From Desulfosarcina alkanivorans (GTDB lineage: Bacteria > Desulfobacterota > Desulfobacteria > Desulfobacterales > Desulfosarcinaceae): 64,000 nucleotides of DNA. Location of the stretch: the NCBI RefSeq assembly GCF_009688945.1, contig NZ_AP021874.1, positions 4,340,001-4,404,000 on the forward strand. Reading direction: 5' to 3'. Below the pieces are notes generated by a model. It was not told the DNA's origin. It searched no databases and was given only the letters and a program-made list of their open reading frames with translations. Below are positions 54,258-62,782 of this stretch, in pieces. How positions within the stretch are numbered: position 1 is the first letter of the stretch; every line of letters begins with the position of its first letter. A program made the translations under genes and the position numbers.

Positions 54258-56738
54258 ATGAAAAAATGGATCATCGTTGTCGTGTTTTCTGCGCTTTGCA
54301 CACTACTGGTCTCCCTGGTGGAGGTTGACGTCAATCTGGAGCGGCAGATCATCTATATTGACGGCGCGGAGCCGGTCCTTGCCGATCGTGTCAGCGAGTC
54401 CGACCAGTTCGTTTTTTACGAAACCGACGGAAAATCAGGCATGTTCATGAAGGCTGACGTCACCTCCGTCGGGTCGGTTCAGGTCACCAAAAAAACCGCT
54501 TTATTGACGATCCTCGACCAGACCAGACAGCAGATCATGGCAGATCTGGGATTCAACACGAAAATAATCCGTGCCACCGACCCCCGGCTGATTGTTTTTC
54601 TGGTGATCCTGGCGGTGGCATCAGGGTTCCTGAAGCTGATCCTGATGCTTGCCGCCAGCGCAAAAAAAATGGCACCCCAGCCTTCATCCGACGACGCCTT
54701 GCCATCTGCGGCGGACCAACCCCGCAAGTTCATCGAGGAGGGCAAGGAGAGCTCTGATCTGCGGGACATCGCCATGTTTTTCCTCGAATTATACAAACTC
54801 CAGAACGGATTGAAAAAGGATGCCGCGGCCCGTTTTTCCATGACCCCCGCCTCGGCGACGAGCAAGATGAAGGTTTTCGAATTGGGCGTCAAGGGAAACA
54901 ACGACTGGCTTACCCGCCGTATGTCCGTCGGTCCGCTGGGGGAAGACACCGGCAGCAAGAGCAAATGCTTTTACGTGATCTACGACACCCACATGGTGGT
55001 TAAAATACCGCCGGTACCGGTCACGGATATGGTTAAATATGTGCGGGACATTCGACGGGAGGTGCAGATCGCCGCCCACCTGTCACCGGTCGCATGCATC
55101 GTCCCCATGGTATCCGTGGTGCTCAAGAAGGTTAAAAAGCTGCCCTATGAGTCGAGCCTCACCCAGGAACAACTGGAAAAACAGTACATCCGGCTGGTTG
55201 AAGAAAAACCCGAATATCAGGAATACCTGAAAATCGGAAACCGCTTTGCCTTTTTCATGGAGCTGACCAACAATTTCTTTTTGGCTCGCGTCATCGATGA
55301 ATTACACGCGTCCAAGAATAAAACCGGTGATGAAATCCGTGAGGTGCCGGACGTGGCCTGGGACCAGGAGGCTTTCACCACCCGATACGGGTTGGCCTCC
55401 CTGCCGGTTTTTGAGGGCCTTCAGACACTTTATCGCAATTGTGAAGCCGAAGCCGGCCGCATCATCAAGGCATCGCGCCAAGGGGTGAAGGTTCACCCCT
55501 TTCAAATCAAAAACTGGTTTCTCACCTGTATTGCCGGCGAAAAAATTGACCGCAACGAAAAAGGAATCGGAGAGGCATTGATCGCACAGATCGAAGCGGG
55601 CTTTTCCGATGTTTTCAAGGCCAACCAGAATAATGTTGACGGTCTGGTCCAGTTGTTGAGAGCGCATCTGGAAACCAAAACCTTCATGAAAAGCCGTCAA
55701 CAGATCGAAAACATCGCATCCAACACGCTTCAGCTGCTCTGCCGGCTGAGAGAAAAACGAATCGCCCTGAGGGACCTGAAGCCGGACAATTTATTTTTGG
55801 ATGCAGATCCTGACAACTATCCTGTGTTTTTACAAAACGCCGCTGATTTTTCCATCGGTGTCATCGATGTGGAAACGGCCATTTCCCTGATTCCCACACG
55901 GGACGGCAGCATTTCACAACCGCTGCTCGGAGGAACCCCCCTTTACGCCACACCGCTTCATCTTTTGAAAAACAGGTCCATCGAATCACACTTCGGACCG
56001 CTCACCGAAGCCCTCTATCTTGAGGACTGGTTCGCCACCATCGCGATCATTTTCAAGGCCATTACCGGCAGGAACCTGTTTCCGCGAGCGGCCCGCTCTT
56101 TTCCGGGAATATTGAAAATCCTCAAGTCAAGCCCTTCCCGATCGGACCCTGACAGAGCAACCGTCAAGGCCATGAGCCAAAAATTCTGGTCCGCCGCAGC
56201 CACTGACATGAAAACCCATCTGTCCTCATTTTCCAATGTATTGAATCAGCTGACCCTGTCGGTTCCCGAGGCCATGGCACCCGCTATCCGGGCAGAGCTG
56301 AAAAGGGAAAATGAATGCATCCAGCTGGCGATTCGCAAGCATGTGGCGTTGTCGCCACTTTTCAAAAGTGAGAAAAACAGGGAATTTTTGCTGGCGGCGT
56401 CCAGCGACACCCTCATCAAGCAGGTAAACCGGTGGAAAAACCCTGCCCACCTTCCGGAGCAGCACCGTCAGGTGGCCCCCAAGATGGTCGCCTTCCTGAA
56501 CAATCTATACCGGTTAAAAGAAGGTGGGTCAGAAAAGCGCAGGGCGATCTCCGCTTTTGCCGACCCGCCCCACCACGTTACCGCCTACTCGCTTCTGGAA
56601 GCCATGTTCCAGATCGTCTTCCAGGGCATGTACAAATCCCGTTGGAAGGCGATACCGAAATCGGCCGGTGAGTCAGCCCGGCAGGCAGCGGTAAAAGAAG
56701 ACCGTTCCATGGTCACAACGATTTTAAACGGCAGCTGA
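54258..56738 (+). CDS. Transmembrane atypical Ser/Thr protein kinase-like protein
   Basis: 826 residues from the ATG at 54258; the frame upstream overlaps the FHA gene in non-protein-like sequence. Membrane helices at about 4-20 and 111-133 enclose a ~90-residue periplasmic domain. The cytoplasmic part (200-620) has kinase landmarks: VVKI lysine (Lys249), REVQ glutamate (268), LRDLKPDN (504-511, His of HRD replaced by Leu), DVE (537-539) in place of DFG, and GGTPLYATP (558-566). A large insert separates the lobes. The C-terminal 200 residues are helical. Likely an active but divergent kinase forming a phospho-switch with the PP2C and FHA proteins. Confidence 0.75.
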   Translation: MKKWIIVVVFSALCTLLVSLVEVDVNLERQIIYIDGAEPVLADRVSESDQFVFYETDGKSGMFMKADVTSVGSVQVTKKTALLTILDQTRQQIMADLGFNTKIIRATDPRLIVFLVILAVASGFLKLILMLAASAKKMAPQPSSDDALPSAADQPRKFIEEGKESSDLRDIAMFFLELYKLQNGLKKDAAARFSMTPASATSKMKVFELGVKGNNDWLTRRMSVGPLGEDTGSKSKCFYVIYDTHMVVKIPPVPVTDMVKYVRDIRREVQIAAHLSPVACIVPMVSVVLKKVKKLPYESSLTQEQLEKQYIRLVEEKPEYQEYLKIGNRFAFFMELTNNFFLARVIDELHASKNKTGDEIREVPDVAWDQEAFTTRYGLASLPVFEGLQTLYRNCEAEAGRIIKASRQGVKVHPFQIKNWFLTCIAGEKIDRNEKGIGEALIAQIEAGFSDVFKANQNNVDGLVQLLRAHLETKTFMKSRQQIENIASNTLQLLCRLREKRIALRDLKPDNLFLDADPDNYPVFLQNAADFSIGVIDVETAISLIPTRDGSISQPLLGGTPLYATPLHLLKNRSIESHFGPLTEALYLEDWFATIAIIFKAITGRNLFPRAARSFPGILKILKSSPSRSDPDRATVKAMSQKFWSAAATDMKTHLSSFSNVLNQLTLSVPEAMAPAIRAELKRENECIQLAIRKHVALSPLFKSEKNREFLLAASSDTLIKQVNRWKNPAHLPEQHRQVAPKMVAFLNNLYRLKEGGSEKRRAISAFADPPHHVTAYSLLEAMFQIVFQGMYKSRWKAIPKSAGESARQAAVKEDRSMVTTILNGS

Positions 56739-56917
56739 CCCGACGCCCCTTCACGAGGGGGATCCAGACGACCGGTCATGCATGCGTCAATCCGTTCCGA
56801 TGGCCGTCAAAAATGCCTTGATTTGCCGAATCTGAGTCCCGGCACGATTGCGCCTCGTGGTGATCGGGCCGCCATGGTCCGCCGCAGGTCACTCTCGCTG
56901 GAACCGCCCCCTGGAAC

Positions 56918-57817
56918 CTACCTTGACGAGGCGTTGATCCATTCCGAGATGGCGGCCTTGTCCTTGATCCCGTCCTCGGTGACCAGAACGTCCACATGTC
57001 TGAGATCCACGGTATCGTGGGAATGGGTGGTGAGCTTGAAAGAGACGTCTCCATGGGTCTGGGACGCCACTTTCCGATGAATCCGCTGCTGGGACGAGGG
57101 CCGGTGGGAAAACTTGAGCGTATTGGCAAACAGGTACACCGGCAGGCGGTTCAGGTGGCACAGGCTGACGATGTTGGCCGAACCCACGGCCGACACCACC
57201 CGCATATCCTCGGTGATGGACAGCGCCCCCATGAACATCTTGTTTCCCTGCTCGACGTAGTGGCCCAGGCTGTATTCGGGAATGACCTCCATGTCGATGC
57301 CGGCTGTCTCCAGGAATTTGATCAGCTGACGGGTTTTCAACGGATCCTGTTTGAGCACGATCACCTTGAAGGGCTTGTGCAGCACCTGGCTGGCCAGCTT
57401 GAGCATATTTTTGACGTCGTATCCGATGGTATGGACAATGATCACATCCCCTTCGCTGATGCAGGTCAGGCCGTATTCGATCAACCGGCCGATTTTGGTT
57501 TTTATCTTTCGGTGCTTGGCTTCAAGAATCCGGATCGCCCTCTCCTTGATCTCTTCGATGGTCCCATCGGGCGAGTCGCCGATCTCATTTTCAAACTCCT
57601 CGATCAGGTGAATCAGCGGGATCACTTTGGGCTCCGTATTTTTTATGGCTCCGGAAAGTTCCGAATACAGTTGGCGGACCTCCCCGACGCCGCACCGCAC
57701 CTGCTTGATGGACTCGATGAAGGCCGTCAGGGCCATCATCGTCACCCGTGAGGAGCCCACGGTGTCCTCGTGGTCACGGATCAGACTGCACAATATTTCT
57801 CTGTCTTCCTTTTTCAT
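56918..57817 (-). CDS. eIF2B/IF-2B-family protein (alpha/beta/delta-like)
   Basis: 299 residues from the ATG at 57817, which overlaps the transporter stop (ATGA); the frame extends to 58270 but that part is a shadow. After a helical N-terminus, residues 120-290 form the Rossmann-like domain of eIF2B subunits and ribose-1,5-bisphosphate isomerases: EGDVIIVHTIGYDVKNMLKLA, FKVIVLKQDPLKTRQLIKFLETAGID, DMRVVSAVGSANIVSLCHLNRLPVYLFANTLKF. The isomerase catalytic Cys and Asp positions do not appear conserved. Function unknown; coupling to an ion transporter suggests a linked role. Confidence 0.82.
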   Translation of the reverse strand: MKKEDREILCSLIRDHEDTVGSSRVTMMALTAFIESIKQVRCGVGEVRQLYSELSGAIKNTEPKVIPLIHLIEEFENEIGDSPDGTIEEIKERAIRILEAKHRKIKTKIGRLIEYGLTCISEGDVIIVHTIGYDVKNMLKLASQVLHKPFKVIVLKQDPLKTRQLIKFLETAGIDMEVIPEYSLGHYVEQGNKMFMGALSITEDMRVVSAVGSANIVSLCHLNRLPVYLFANTLKFSHRPSSQQRIHRKVASQTHGDVSFKLTTHSHDTVDLRHVDVLVTEDGIKDKAAISEWINASSR

Positions 57818-59118
57818 AACGATATCCACAGATATAGCATTAAGTAGCCCGATGCGATCACCAGGGTGATCAGGGTGATGACCACACTCTTTTTGGCAAA
57901 ATCGAGAAAGGAAATCTCCTGTCCCAACTTTTTCGCCACGCCGATCGATACGATATTGGCCGATGCCCCGATCATGGTCAGGTTGCCGCCCAGGCAGGCC
58001 CCCAGGGAAAGCGCCCACCACAGGATGTTGTTGGGGATGGGATTGTTTTCCAGCATCAGCTTCACGATGGGGATCATGGTGATGGTAAAGGGAATGTTGT
58101 CCAGGAACCCGGAAACGATGCCGGACACCCACAGCACCGTCAGCACGATCACGTAGGGGTTGTCCCCCACGCGCATGAAAATGTGGTGGGCGATCCATTC
58201 GATCACACCCTGTTCCTCCAGCACCCCCACCAGGATGAACAGGCCGGTGAAAAACAGAAGGGTGCTCCACTCGATCTCTTCGAGCATCTCTTCAACGTCA
58301 ATGCGGGTAATGACGAAAAGGATCATGGCCACCAGCATGGCCACCACGCCCGGGGACAGACCGGTAATGGTCTGGGTGACAAACAGGAGGATGGCCAGAC
58401 CTAAACAGACCAGCCCTTTGGTCAGGAAAATCTTGTCGATTCTGGTATCCAGAAAATTATAGCGGATCTTTTCGAGCAGCAGCTGCACCGAAAACAGTTT
58501 GGCCAGGTTGGTGTCGATGGGCTTGAATTTATCCCGGTTGGTGGCCCACAGATAGGCGAGCGCGGCCGCGAGGCAGACGATCACCGGCAGGGTGAGATTG
58601 ACCATGAACTGGTTGAAGGTCAGCCCGACCTTGGAGCCGATGATGATGTTGGGCGGATCACCGATCAGGGTCGCCGTCCCGCCGATATTGGAGATGATCG
58701 CCTGGCTGATCACGTACATCCTGGGATCCAGCCCCATACCGGCGGTCAGTTCGATGATGATGGGGATGATGATCAGCACCGTGGTCACATTGTCGAGGAA
58801 AGCGGACAGGACGGCCGTGACAATGGAAAAAAGGATCAGGATCTTCAGCGGGCTCCCCTGGGTCAGTTCCGCGATCCTGACAGAGACGATCGAAAAAAAA
58901 CCGGATTTCCTCAGTATGGCCACAATGGACATCATGCCCAGCAAAAGCATGATGGTCTCGAAATCAATAAACTCAACGGCGGTGTGTTCACTCACCACGT
59001 GCAGCACGATCAGGATCATGACGCCCAGCAGCGCGGCGACGGCCTTGTTGACCAGTTCAAAGGTCAAGGCCACATAGACCACCAGGAAAACAACAATCGG
59101 AATCAGAGGCCCTTCCAT
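57814..59118 (-). CDS. NhaD/ArsB/CitM-superfamily ion transporter
   Basis: 434 residues, about eleven membrane segments. Two homologous halves with family signatures: AFLDNVTTVLIIIPI and SNIGGTATLIGDPPNIIIG in the first, SGFLDNIPFTITMIPIVKLM and GACLGGNLTMIGASANIV in the second. These match NhaD-type Na+/H+ antiporters and the ArsB relatives. A Na+/H+ exchange role would fit the Na+-type c subunit in the nearby ATP synthase, but arsenite or other anions cannot be excluded. Confidence 0.9.
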   Translation of the reverse strand: MEGPLIPIVVFLVVYVALTFELVNKAVAALLGVMILIVLHVVSEHTAVEFIDFETIMLLLGMMSIVAILRKSGFFSIVSVRIAELTQGSPLKILILFSIVTAVLSAFLDNVTTVLIIIPIIIELTAGMGLDPRMYVISQAIISNIGGTATLIGDPPNIIIGSKVGLTFNQFMVNLTLPVIVCLAAALAYLWATNRDKFKPIDTNLAKLFSVQLLLEKIRYNFLDTRIDKIFLTKGLVCLGLAILLFVTQTITGLSPGVVAMLVAMILFVITRIDVEEMLEEIEWSTLLFFTGLFILVGVLEEQGVIEWIAHHIFMRVGDNPYVIVLTVLWVSGIVSGFLDNIPFTITMIPIVKLMLENNPIPNNILWWALSLGACLGGNLTMIGASANIVSIGVAKKLGQEISFLDFAKKSVVITLITLVIASGYLMLYLWISL

Positions 59119-59435
59119 CTGTTATCCTTTTCACGAAATGGATGATGATACGGTTGACGTATATGCCGTTACGGGTAGCCCCCCGTCGAGCGGGCTTGAA
59201 CCGTGATTGCGCCGTCACGCACCCGGGAAAAGCACTCCCTTAATTCACTCCCGGACCAATGTCAAACAGGTAAATGGTTTTTATGGCCATGTAAAAACAT
59301 GAATGATACCAAGTTGATAAAGGATCCAAAGTGGGTGAATCAAGTTCACCGCCACGGATGGTGTCAATCCCGCCACAGTGGTTGGCAACGGGGATGGAGG
59401 AATGGACAAGATGGAAGCAGCCGTTCAGAAACGGC
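59119..59435. other. Intergenic region, no gene seen
   Basis: About 320 bp between the transporter start and the large palindrome. A small hairpin (GCCGTT-CAGA-AACGGC, 59419-59434) adjoins the palindrome. Only weak promoter-like sequence (TTGACA on the minus strand at 59260-59265) is visible for the transporter. Confidence 0.45.
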
Positions 59436-59488
59436 CATGACAAACAGCCGCGCCGGTGATGGCATCACCGGCGCGGCTGTTTGTCATG
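59436..59488. terminator. 53-bp perfect palindrome, likely bidirectional terminator
   Basis: Two exact 26-bp arms around a single central base. The arms begin and end with A- and T-runs (ACAAACAG / CTGTTTGT), so either strand could terminate after a GC-rich stem. It lies just after the cytidylate-kinase-like gene. The length and exactness exceed most terminators. Confidence 0.6.
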
Positions 59489-59519
59489 ATATGGACACCC
59501 GGCCTGAAGCCGGCAAGTG

Positions 59520-60221
59520 TTAGCTTTTAACGGTCTTTCTTGCGGCTGGTTTTTTTACCACGACACCTTTGCCACCAACCACCATGCCGATCACGGCGCC
59601 CAGGGCCGCGTCGACGCTTAATGTTTTCGTGTTGATCACCAGTTCATAGTTGCGCGGATCGGCAACATCGGCATTAAAGGACTGGCGGATGAAAGCGGAT
59701 CGACGGCTTTCCCGGTTGATCACCCGCCGTTTGGCTTCTTCCCGGGTAACACCGAATTCCTTGGCCACGTTCCTTACCCGGCTGTCCAGTGGGGCAATCA
59801 CCCGAATACTTAACCGCTCTTCCGGCGGAATCAGAAAGTTGGCCCCACGACCGACAATGATCGCATTGCCGTGGCTGGCAATCGCGGCGACCACTTTCAT
59901 CAGATGATCCAGGTAAACTCCCGGCCACAAATAACGATCGTCCACCAGGGATGAAATGAAATCCTTAATCCCGGACAGCCGCACTTTCTCCATGGTTTCG
60001 ATGATGGCACTGCTGATGTGGGCGCTTTCGGCAATTTCCTTGACGATGTCCCGGTCGAACAGGTCGATATTGAGCCGCCGGGCCAGTCCCCGGGCAATAA
60101 TCCGCCCGCCACTGCCCGGTTCCGACGAAACGGTGATCACCGGTATATGCGTCTGGGTCTTCTTCTTCCATTTCTCGATCTGGTCCTTGATAAATGTTTC
60201 GATGGAGGGGTTGTTTTCCAT
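59520..60221 (-). CDS. Cytidylate kinase-like family protein
   Basis: 233 residues with PVITVSSEPGSGGRIIARGLARRLN (P-loop variant), DRDIVKEIAE, IIVGRGANFLI, RVIAPLDSRVRNVA and VTREEAKRRVINRESRRSAFIRQSF, typical of the Cytidylate_kin2 group. The family binds nucleotides but its substrate is unknown. Ends with a basic tail. Follows the F0 operon on the same strand after a terminator-like hairpin. Confidence 0.87.
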   Translation of the reverse strand: MENNPSIETFIKDQIEKWKKKTQTHIPVITVSSEPGSGGRIIARGLARRLNIDLFDRDIVKEIAESAHISSAIIETMEKVRLSGIKDFISSLVDDRYLWPGVYLDHLMKVVAAIASHGNAIIVGRGANFLIPPEERLSIRVIAPLDSRVRNVAKEFGVTREEAKRRVINRESRRSAFIRQSFNADVADPRNYELVINTKTLSVDAALGAVIGMVVGGKGVVVKKPAARKTVKS

Positions 60222-60301
60222 GTTTTCCGTCTCTTTGCTCCCGGCGTGTCTTTCCAGAGCGGCTTATGGGTTGATCACATCAATAACGAAACCGGATTCT
60301 T

Positions 60302-60334
60302 AAAGAAAAGAGGGGGCCTGTGTCAAGCCTCCTC
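60302..60334 (-). terminator. Terminator downstream of F0 operon
   Basis: Minus-strand GAGGAGGC...GCCCCCTC stem (one mismatch, 60310-60317 with 60327-60334) followed by TTTTCTTT. Confidence 0.6.
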
Positions 60335-60364
60335 AAACCGACAGGACAATGCCGCGTTCCATGG

Positions 60365-60958
60365 CTATGAAATCGCATCCTGTTCAGCTTGCATGCCCTG
60401 CATGTACCTTTCCAGGAACCGCTGGTTGTCGTTTTCGGTTATAACCTGGGGCAATCGTTGAATGGCCTGATCGAAGGCCATGTCCGCCAGTTCAATCTTG
60501 AGTTTGTCTTTGGCCTGAAGAATACGGGTTTCCATTTTCTTCTGGGTTTCTTCGATCATGAGGGTGCCCTGCTGCCGGGCCTGGTCCACAATCTGTTTCT
60601 TTCTGATCTCCCCCTGGGCAACCAGCCGCGCTTTCATTTCTTTAAATCGACGCCTGTTCTTTGCGGATTGAACCTCGGCGGCGCTGATCTCCCCGAGGAC
60701 ACGATCTTTTTCCGCCTCCAGCTTTTTCATTTCCGAGACCACATCTTTTTTTTGTTGCTTGAGGAATGTCTTGATCGGGTCGCGGGCATACTTGAAAATT
60801 ATCGCTGCAAGAATGATGAAATTGACCCACATCATCGCCATGTCATATGTGGGCCGCCAATCGGCGCTGGATGCCACGGCTGACCCCGGCACCATCACCA
60901 GGAGGCAGGCAAAGACGGTCAGCGTGTTGTTTTTGCTGAAGTATTCAGTCCTTTTCAT
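60365..60958 (-). CDS. atpF: ATP synthase F0 subunit b
   Basis: 197 residues. A signal-like hydrophobic N-terminus is followed by the membrane anchor (MAMMWVNFIILAAIIFKYARDPIKTFL) and a long charged helix for the peripheral stalk (DVVSEMKKLEAEKDRVLGEI...). Start overlaps the b' gene stop by 4 bp. With b' it forms a heterodimeric stator. The N-terminal extra hydrophobic stretch could be a cleaved signal peptide. Confidence 0.93.
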   Translation of the reverse strand: MKRTEYFSKNNTLTVFACLLVMVPGSAVASSADWRPTYDMAMMWVNFIILAAIIFKYARDPIKTFLKQQKKDVVSEMKKLEAEKDRVLGEISAAEVQSAKNRRRFKEMKARLVAQGEIRKKQIVDQARQQGTLMIEETQKKMETRILQAKDKLKIELADMAFDQAIQRLPQVITENDNQRFLERYMQGMQAEQDAIS

Positions 60959-61410
60959 GATTGCAGCCTCCGACGCAACACCTTTTCCATGATAGCGATG
61001 GTAACCGCATCCACCTCTCCGGCCAACTGCGTTCTGGCGTCTTTGAGCTGGGCATTGATTTTTTCCTGGGTTTCATTGCGCAGCTGTACAATTTGCGACC
61101 GGGCCGCAGCGATGAGTTCGGAAGCGCGCTGGTCCGCCTCTTCATCTAACTGATGGACAGAGGTATCGGCTTCCTTAAGCACTTGTGAGCGCTGTTCGTC
61201 CAGATCCTTGTTCAGGCTCACAAGATCCGATTTCGCCCTGTCGATTTCTTCGTGTATGGTGGCAAGGTATTCTTTGCGCTGATCCATCGTACTGATCAGC
61301 GGACGAATCATGACCCGGTTGAGGATAAACAAAAACACCAGGAATGATATCAACTGGACAAAAAAAGTTTCATTAATGCTGATCAGTGCAGTCGCGCTGA
61401 TGATCTCCAT
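60955..61410 (-). CDS. ATP synthase F0 subunit b'
   Basis: 151 residues: N-terminal membrane helix (NETFFVQLISFLVFLFILNRVMIRPLI) then a continuous charged coiled coil (TMDQRKEYLATIHEEIDRAKSDLVSL...). Same layout as b, hence the b/b' pair also found in photosynthetic and many delta-type bacteria. Confidence 0.93.
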   Translation of the reverse strand: MEIISATALISINETFFVQLISFLVFLFILNRVMIRPLISTMDQRKEYLATIHEEIDRAKSDLVSLNKDLDEQRSQVLKEADTSVHQLDEEADQRASELIAAARSQIVQLRNETQEKINAQLKDARTQLAGEVDAVTIAIMEKVLRRRLQS

Positions 61411-61500
61411 GGCACATCACTCCGTCAAATTCAAAGAAAGACGCCCTGCTTGGCAGAAACGCCCTGTCCGGGGAACGGTCGGGATGCCGTGACGATGCGT

Positions 61501-61749
61501 CTAGACCACAAACAGCAACAGCAGGGCAACCACAAGCGAATAAATGCCCGTCGACTCGGAAACCGCCTGCCCGACCAACATGGTTCGCGTCAGCAGGCCG
61601 GCTTCCTTGGGATTCCGTCCGATGGCTTCACAGGCTTTTGCTGCGGCCATGCCTTCGCCGACGCCCGGCCCGATGGCACCAAGGCCCATGGAGATGCCTG
61701 CTCCCAGAAACGCTGCCGCTTTGATCAAATCTGCGCCTTCAATTGCCAT
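61501..61749 (-). CDS. atpE: ATP synthase F0 subunit c (single hairpin, Na+-type two-carboxylate site)
   Basis: 82 residues, two membrane helices joined by the polar loop RNPKEAG. The ion site reads GEG with Glu32 in helix 1 and SESTGIY in helix 2, i.e. Glu65, Ser66, Thr67, Tyr70 in Ilyobacter numbering. These are the residues of Na+-binding c rings, with Glu at 32 as in the two-carboxylate Fusobacterium type. It forms the rotor ring. Separated by 55 bp from the four-hairpin c gene, suggesting both are made from the same transcript. Confidence 0.95.
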   Translation of the reverse strand: MAIEGADLIKAAAFLGAGISMGLGAIGPGVGEGMAAAKACEAIGRNPKEAGLLTRTMLVGQAVSESTGIYSLVVALLLLFVV

Positions 61750-61804
61750 TTTATTCCTCCTGTTAAGTTACTTTTCGATCGGATACCGATCCAAAACCAC
61801 TCCG

Positions 61805-62779
61805 CTAAACCACAAAAATCAGAACCAATGAAATCACCATCGCATAGATGGCGGTGGATTCGGCGACAGCCATACCCACCAGCATGGTACGGGTCAGGGT
61901 TCCGATCTCTTTTTCGTTGCGGGCAATCCACTTGACCCCGCCGCTGGAGGCGATGCCCTCCCCGATTCCCGGACCGATCCCGCCGATGCCCATGCACAAC
62001 CCGGAACCCAGCAGGGCCATGGCCGGGGCGATGGTCTCCGTTGCACCAAACTCCTTGAAAATCAAAATGAACGCGACCAGAAGCCCCAGGATGGCGGGGG
62101 TCTGGGCAATCGCCTGCCCCAGGAGCATGATGTTGGTGACGGGCGACACCGATGTCGGCTGGCGGGCAATGCCTTCGGAACTGGCCCCGGCCACAATTCC
62201 ACCGCCGATACCGGAACCGATGGCACTCAGTCCGGAGGCCAGGCCAGCACCCAGAATGGCGCCCCATGCGGGCCAGAGGGGATGGGTCGCGAAATCGGAA
62301 AAAATCAGGATAAAGGAGATGACCAATGCGAAAATCGAAGGGGTCTGGCACACGGCGGACCCGATGAGCATGTTGGTGGTCAGTTTCGCGCTCATCGAAG
62401 GCTGCCTGACCAATCCGGTACAGGCGGCACCCGCTGGAAACCCGGCCCCGACACCCGAGCCGATGGCACCAAAACCCATGGCCAGACCGGCCGCAAAAAC
62501 AGCGGCAACGGTAACATAGGAACCCGCCGGAATGTTCGAAAACAGCAGAATCATGGCCACAACCAGGGAAAAAATGGAAGCGGATTCCGCAATGGCCTGG
62601 CCGACGAGCATGGATTTAAACACATCGCCTGCCAGGGCGGGATTTCGTGATACGGCAGCATTGGCCTGAGCGGCCGTATACCCTTCACCAATGGCGGCGC
62701 CGATGGCACCGAATCCGATAGAGAGCCCGCCACCCGTATAGGCCGCCAGCTTGACCCACGTCTGAATGTCTTGTTCCAT
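61805..62779 (-). CDS. Four-hairpin (quadruplicated) F0 c-subunit protein
   Basis: 324 residues made of four tandem c-type hairpins (about 8-80, 90-160, 170-241, 252-324), eight membrane helices. Hairpins 1 and 4 keep both acidic residues (Glu32/Glu65 and Glu274/Glu307, the last in ESTAIY). In hairpins 2 and 3 these are Ala112/Gln145 and Gly193/Gln226, each within QTP, so they cannot carry an ion in the usual way. Loops keep the R-Q/N-P pattern. Hairpin 4 is most like the separate 82-residue c protein. It probably assembles into the same ring, giving fewer ion sites per turn, as V-type c proteins do. It follows atpB directly. Confidence 0.93.
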   Translation of the reverse strand: MEQDIQTWVKLAAYTGGGLSIGFGAIGAAIGEGYTAAQANAAVSRNPALAGDVFKSMLVGQAIAESASIFSLVVAMILLFSNIPAGSYVTVAAVFAAGLAMGFGAIGSGVGAGFPAGAACTGLVRQPSMSAKLTTNMLIGSAVCQTPSIFALVISFILIFSDFATHPLWPAWGAILGAGLASGLSAIGSGIGGGIVAGASSEGIARQPTSVSPVTNIMLLGQAIAQTPAILGLLVAFILIFKEFGATETIAPAMALLGSGLCMGIGGIGPGIGEGIASSGGVKWIARNEKEIGTLTRTMLVGMAVAESTAIYAMVISLVLIFVV

Positions 62780-62782
62780 GGA

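Noticed and set aside
57818..58270. 150-residue N-terminal extension of the eIF2B-like frame
   Set aside because: It reads His/Arg/Gly-rich sequence overlapping the transporter gene in another frame; the ATGA overlap gives a better start at 57817.
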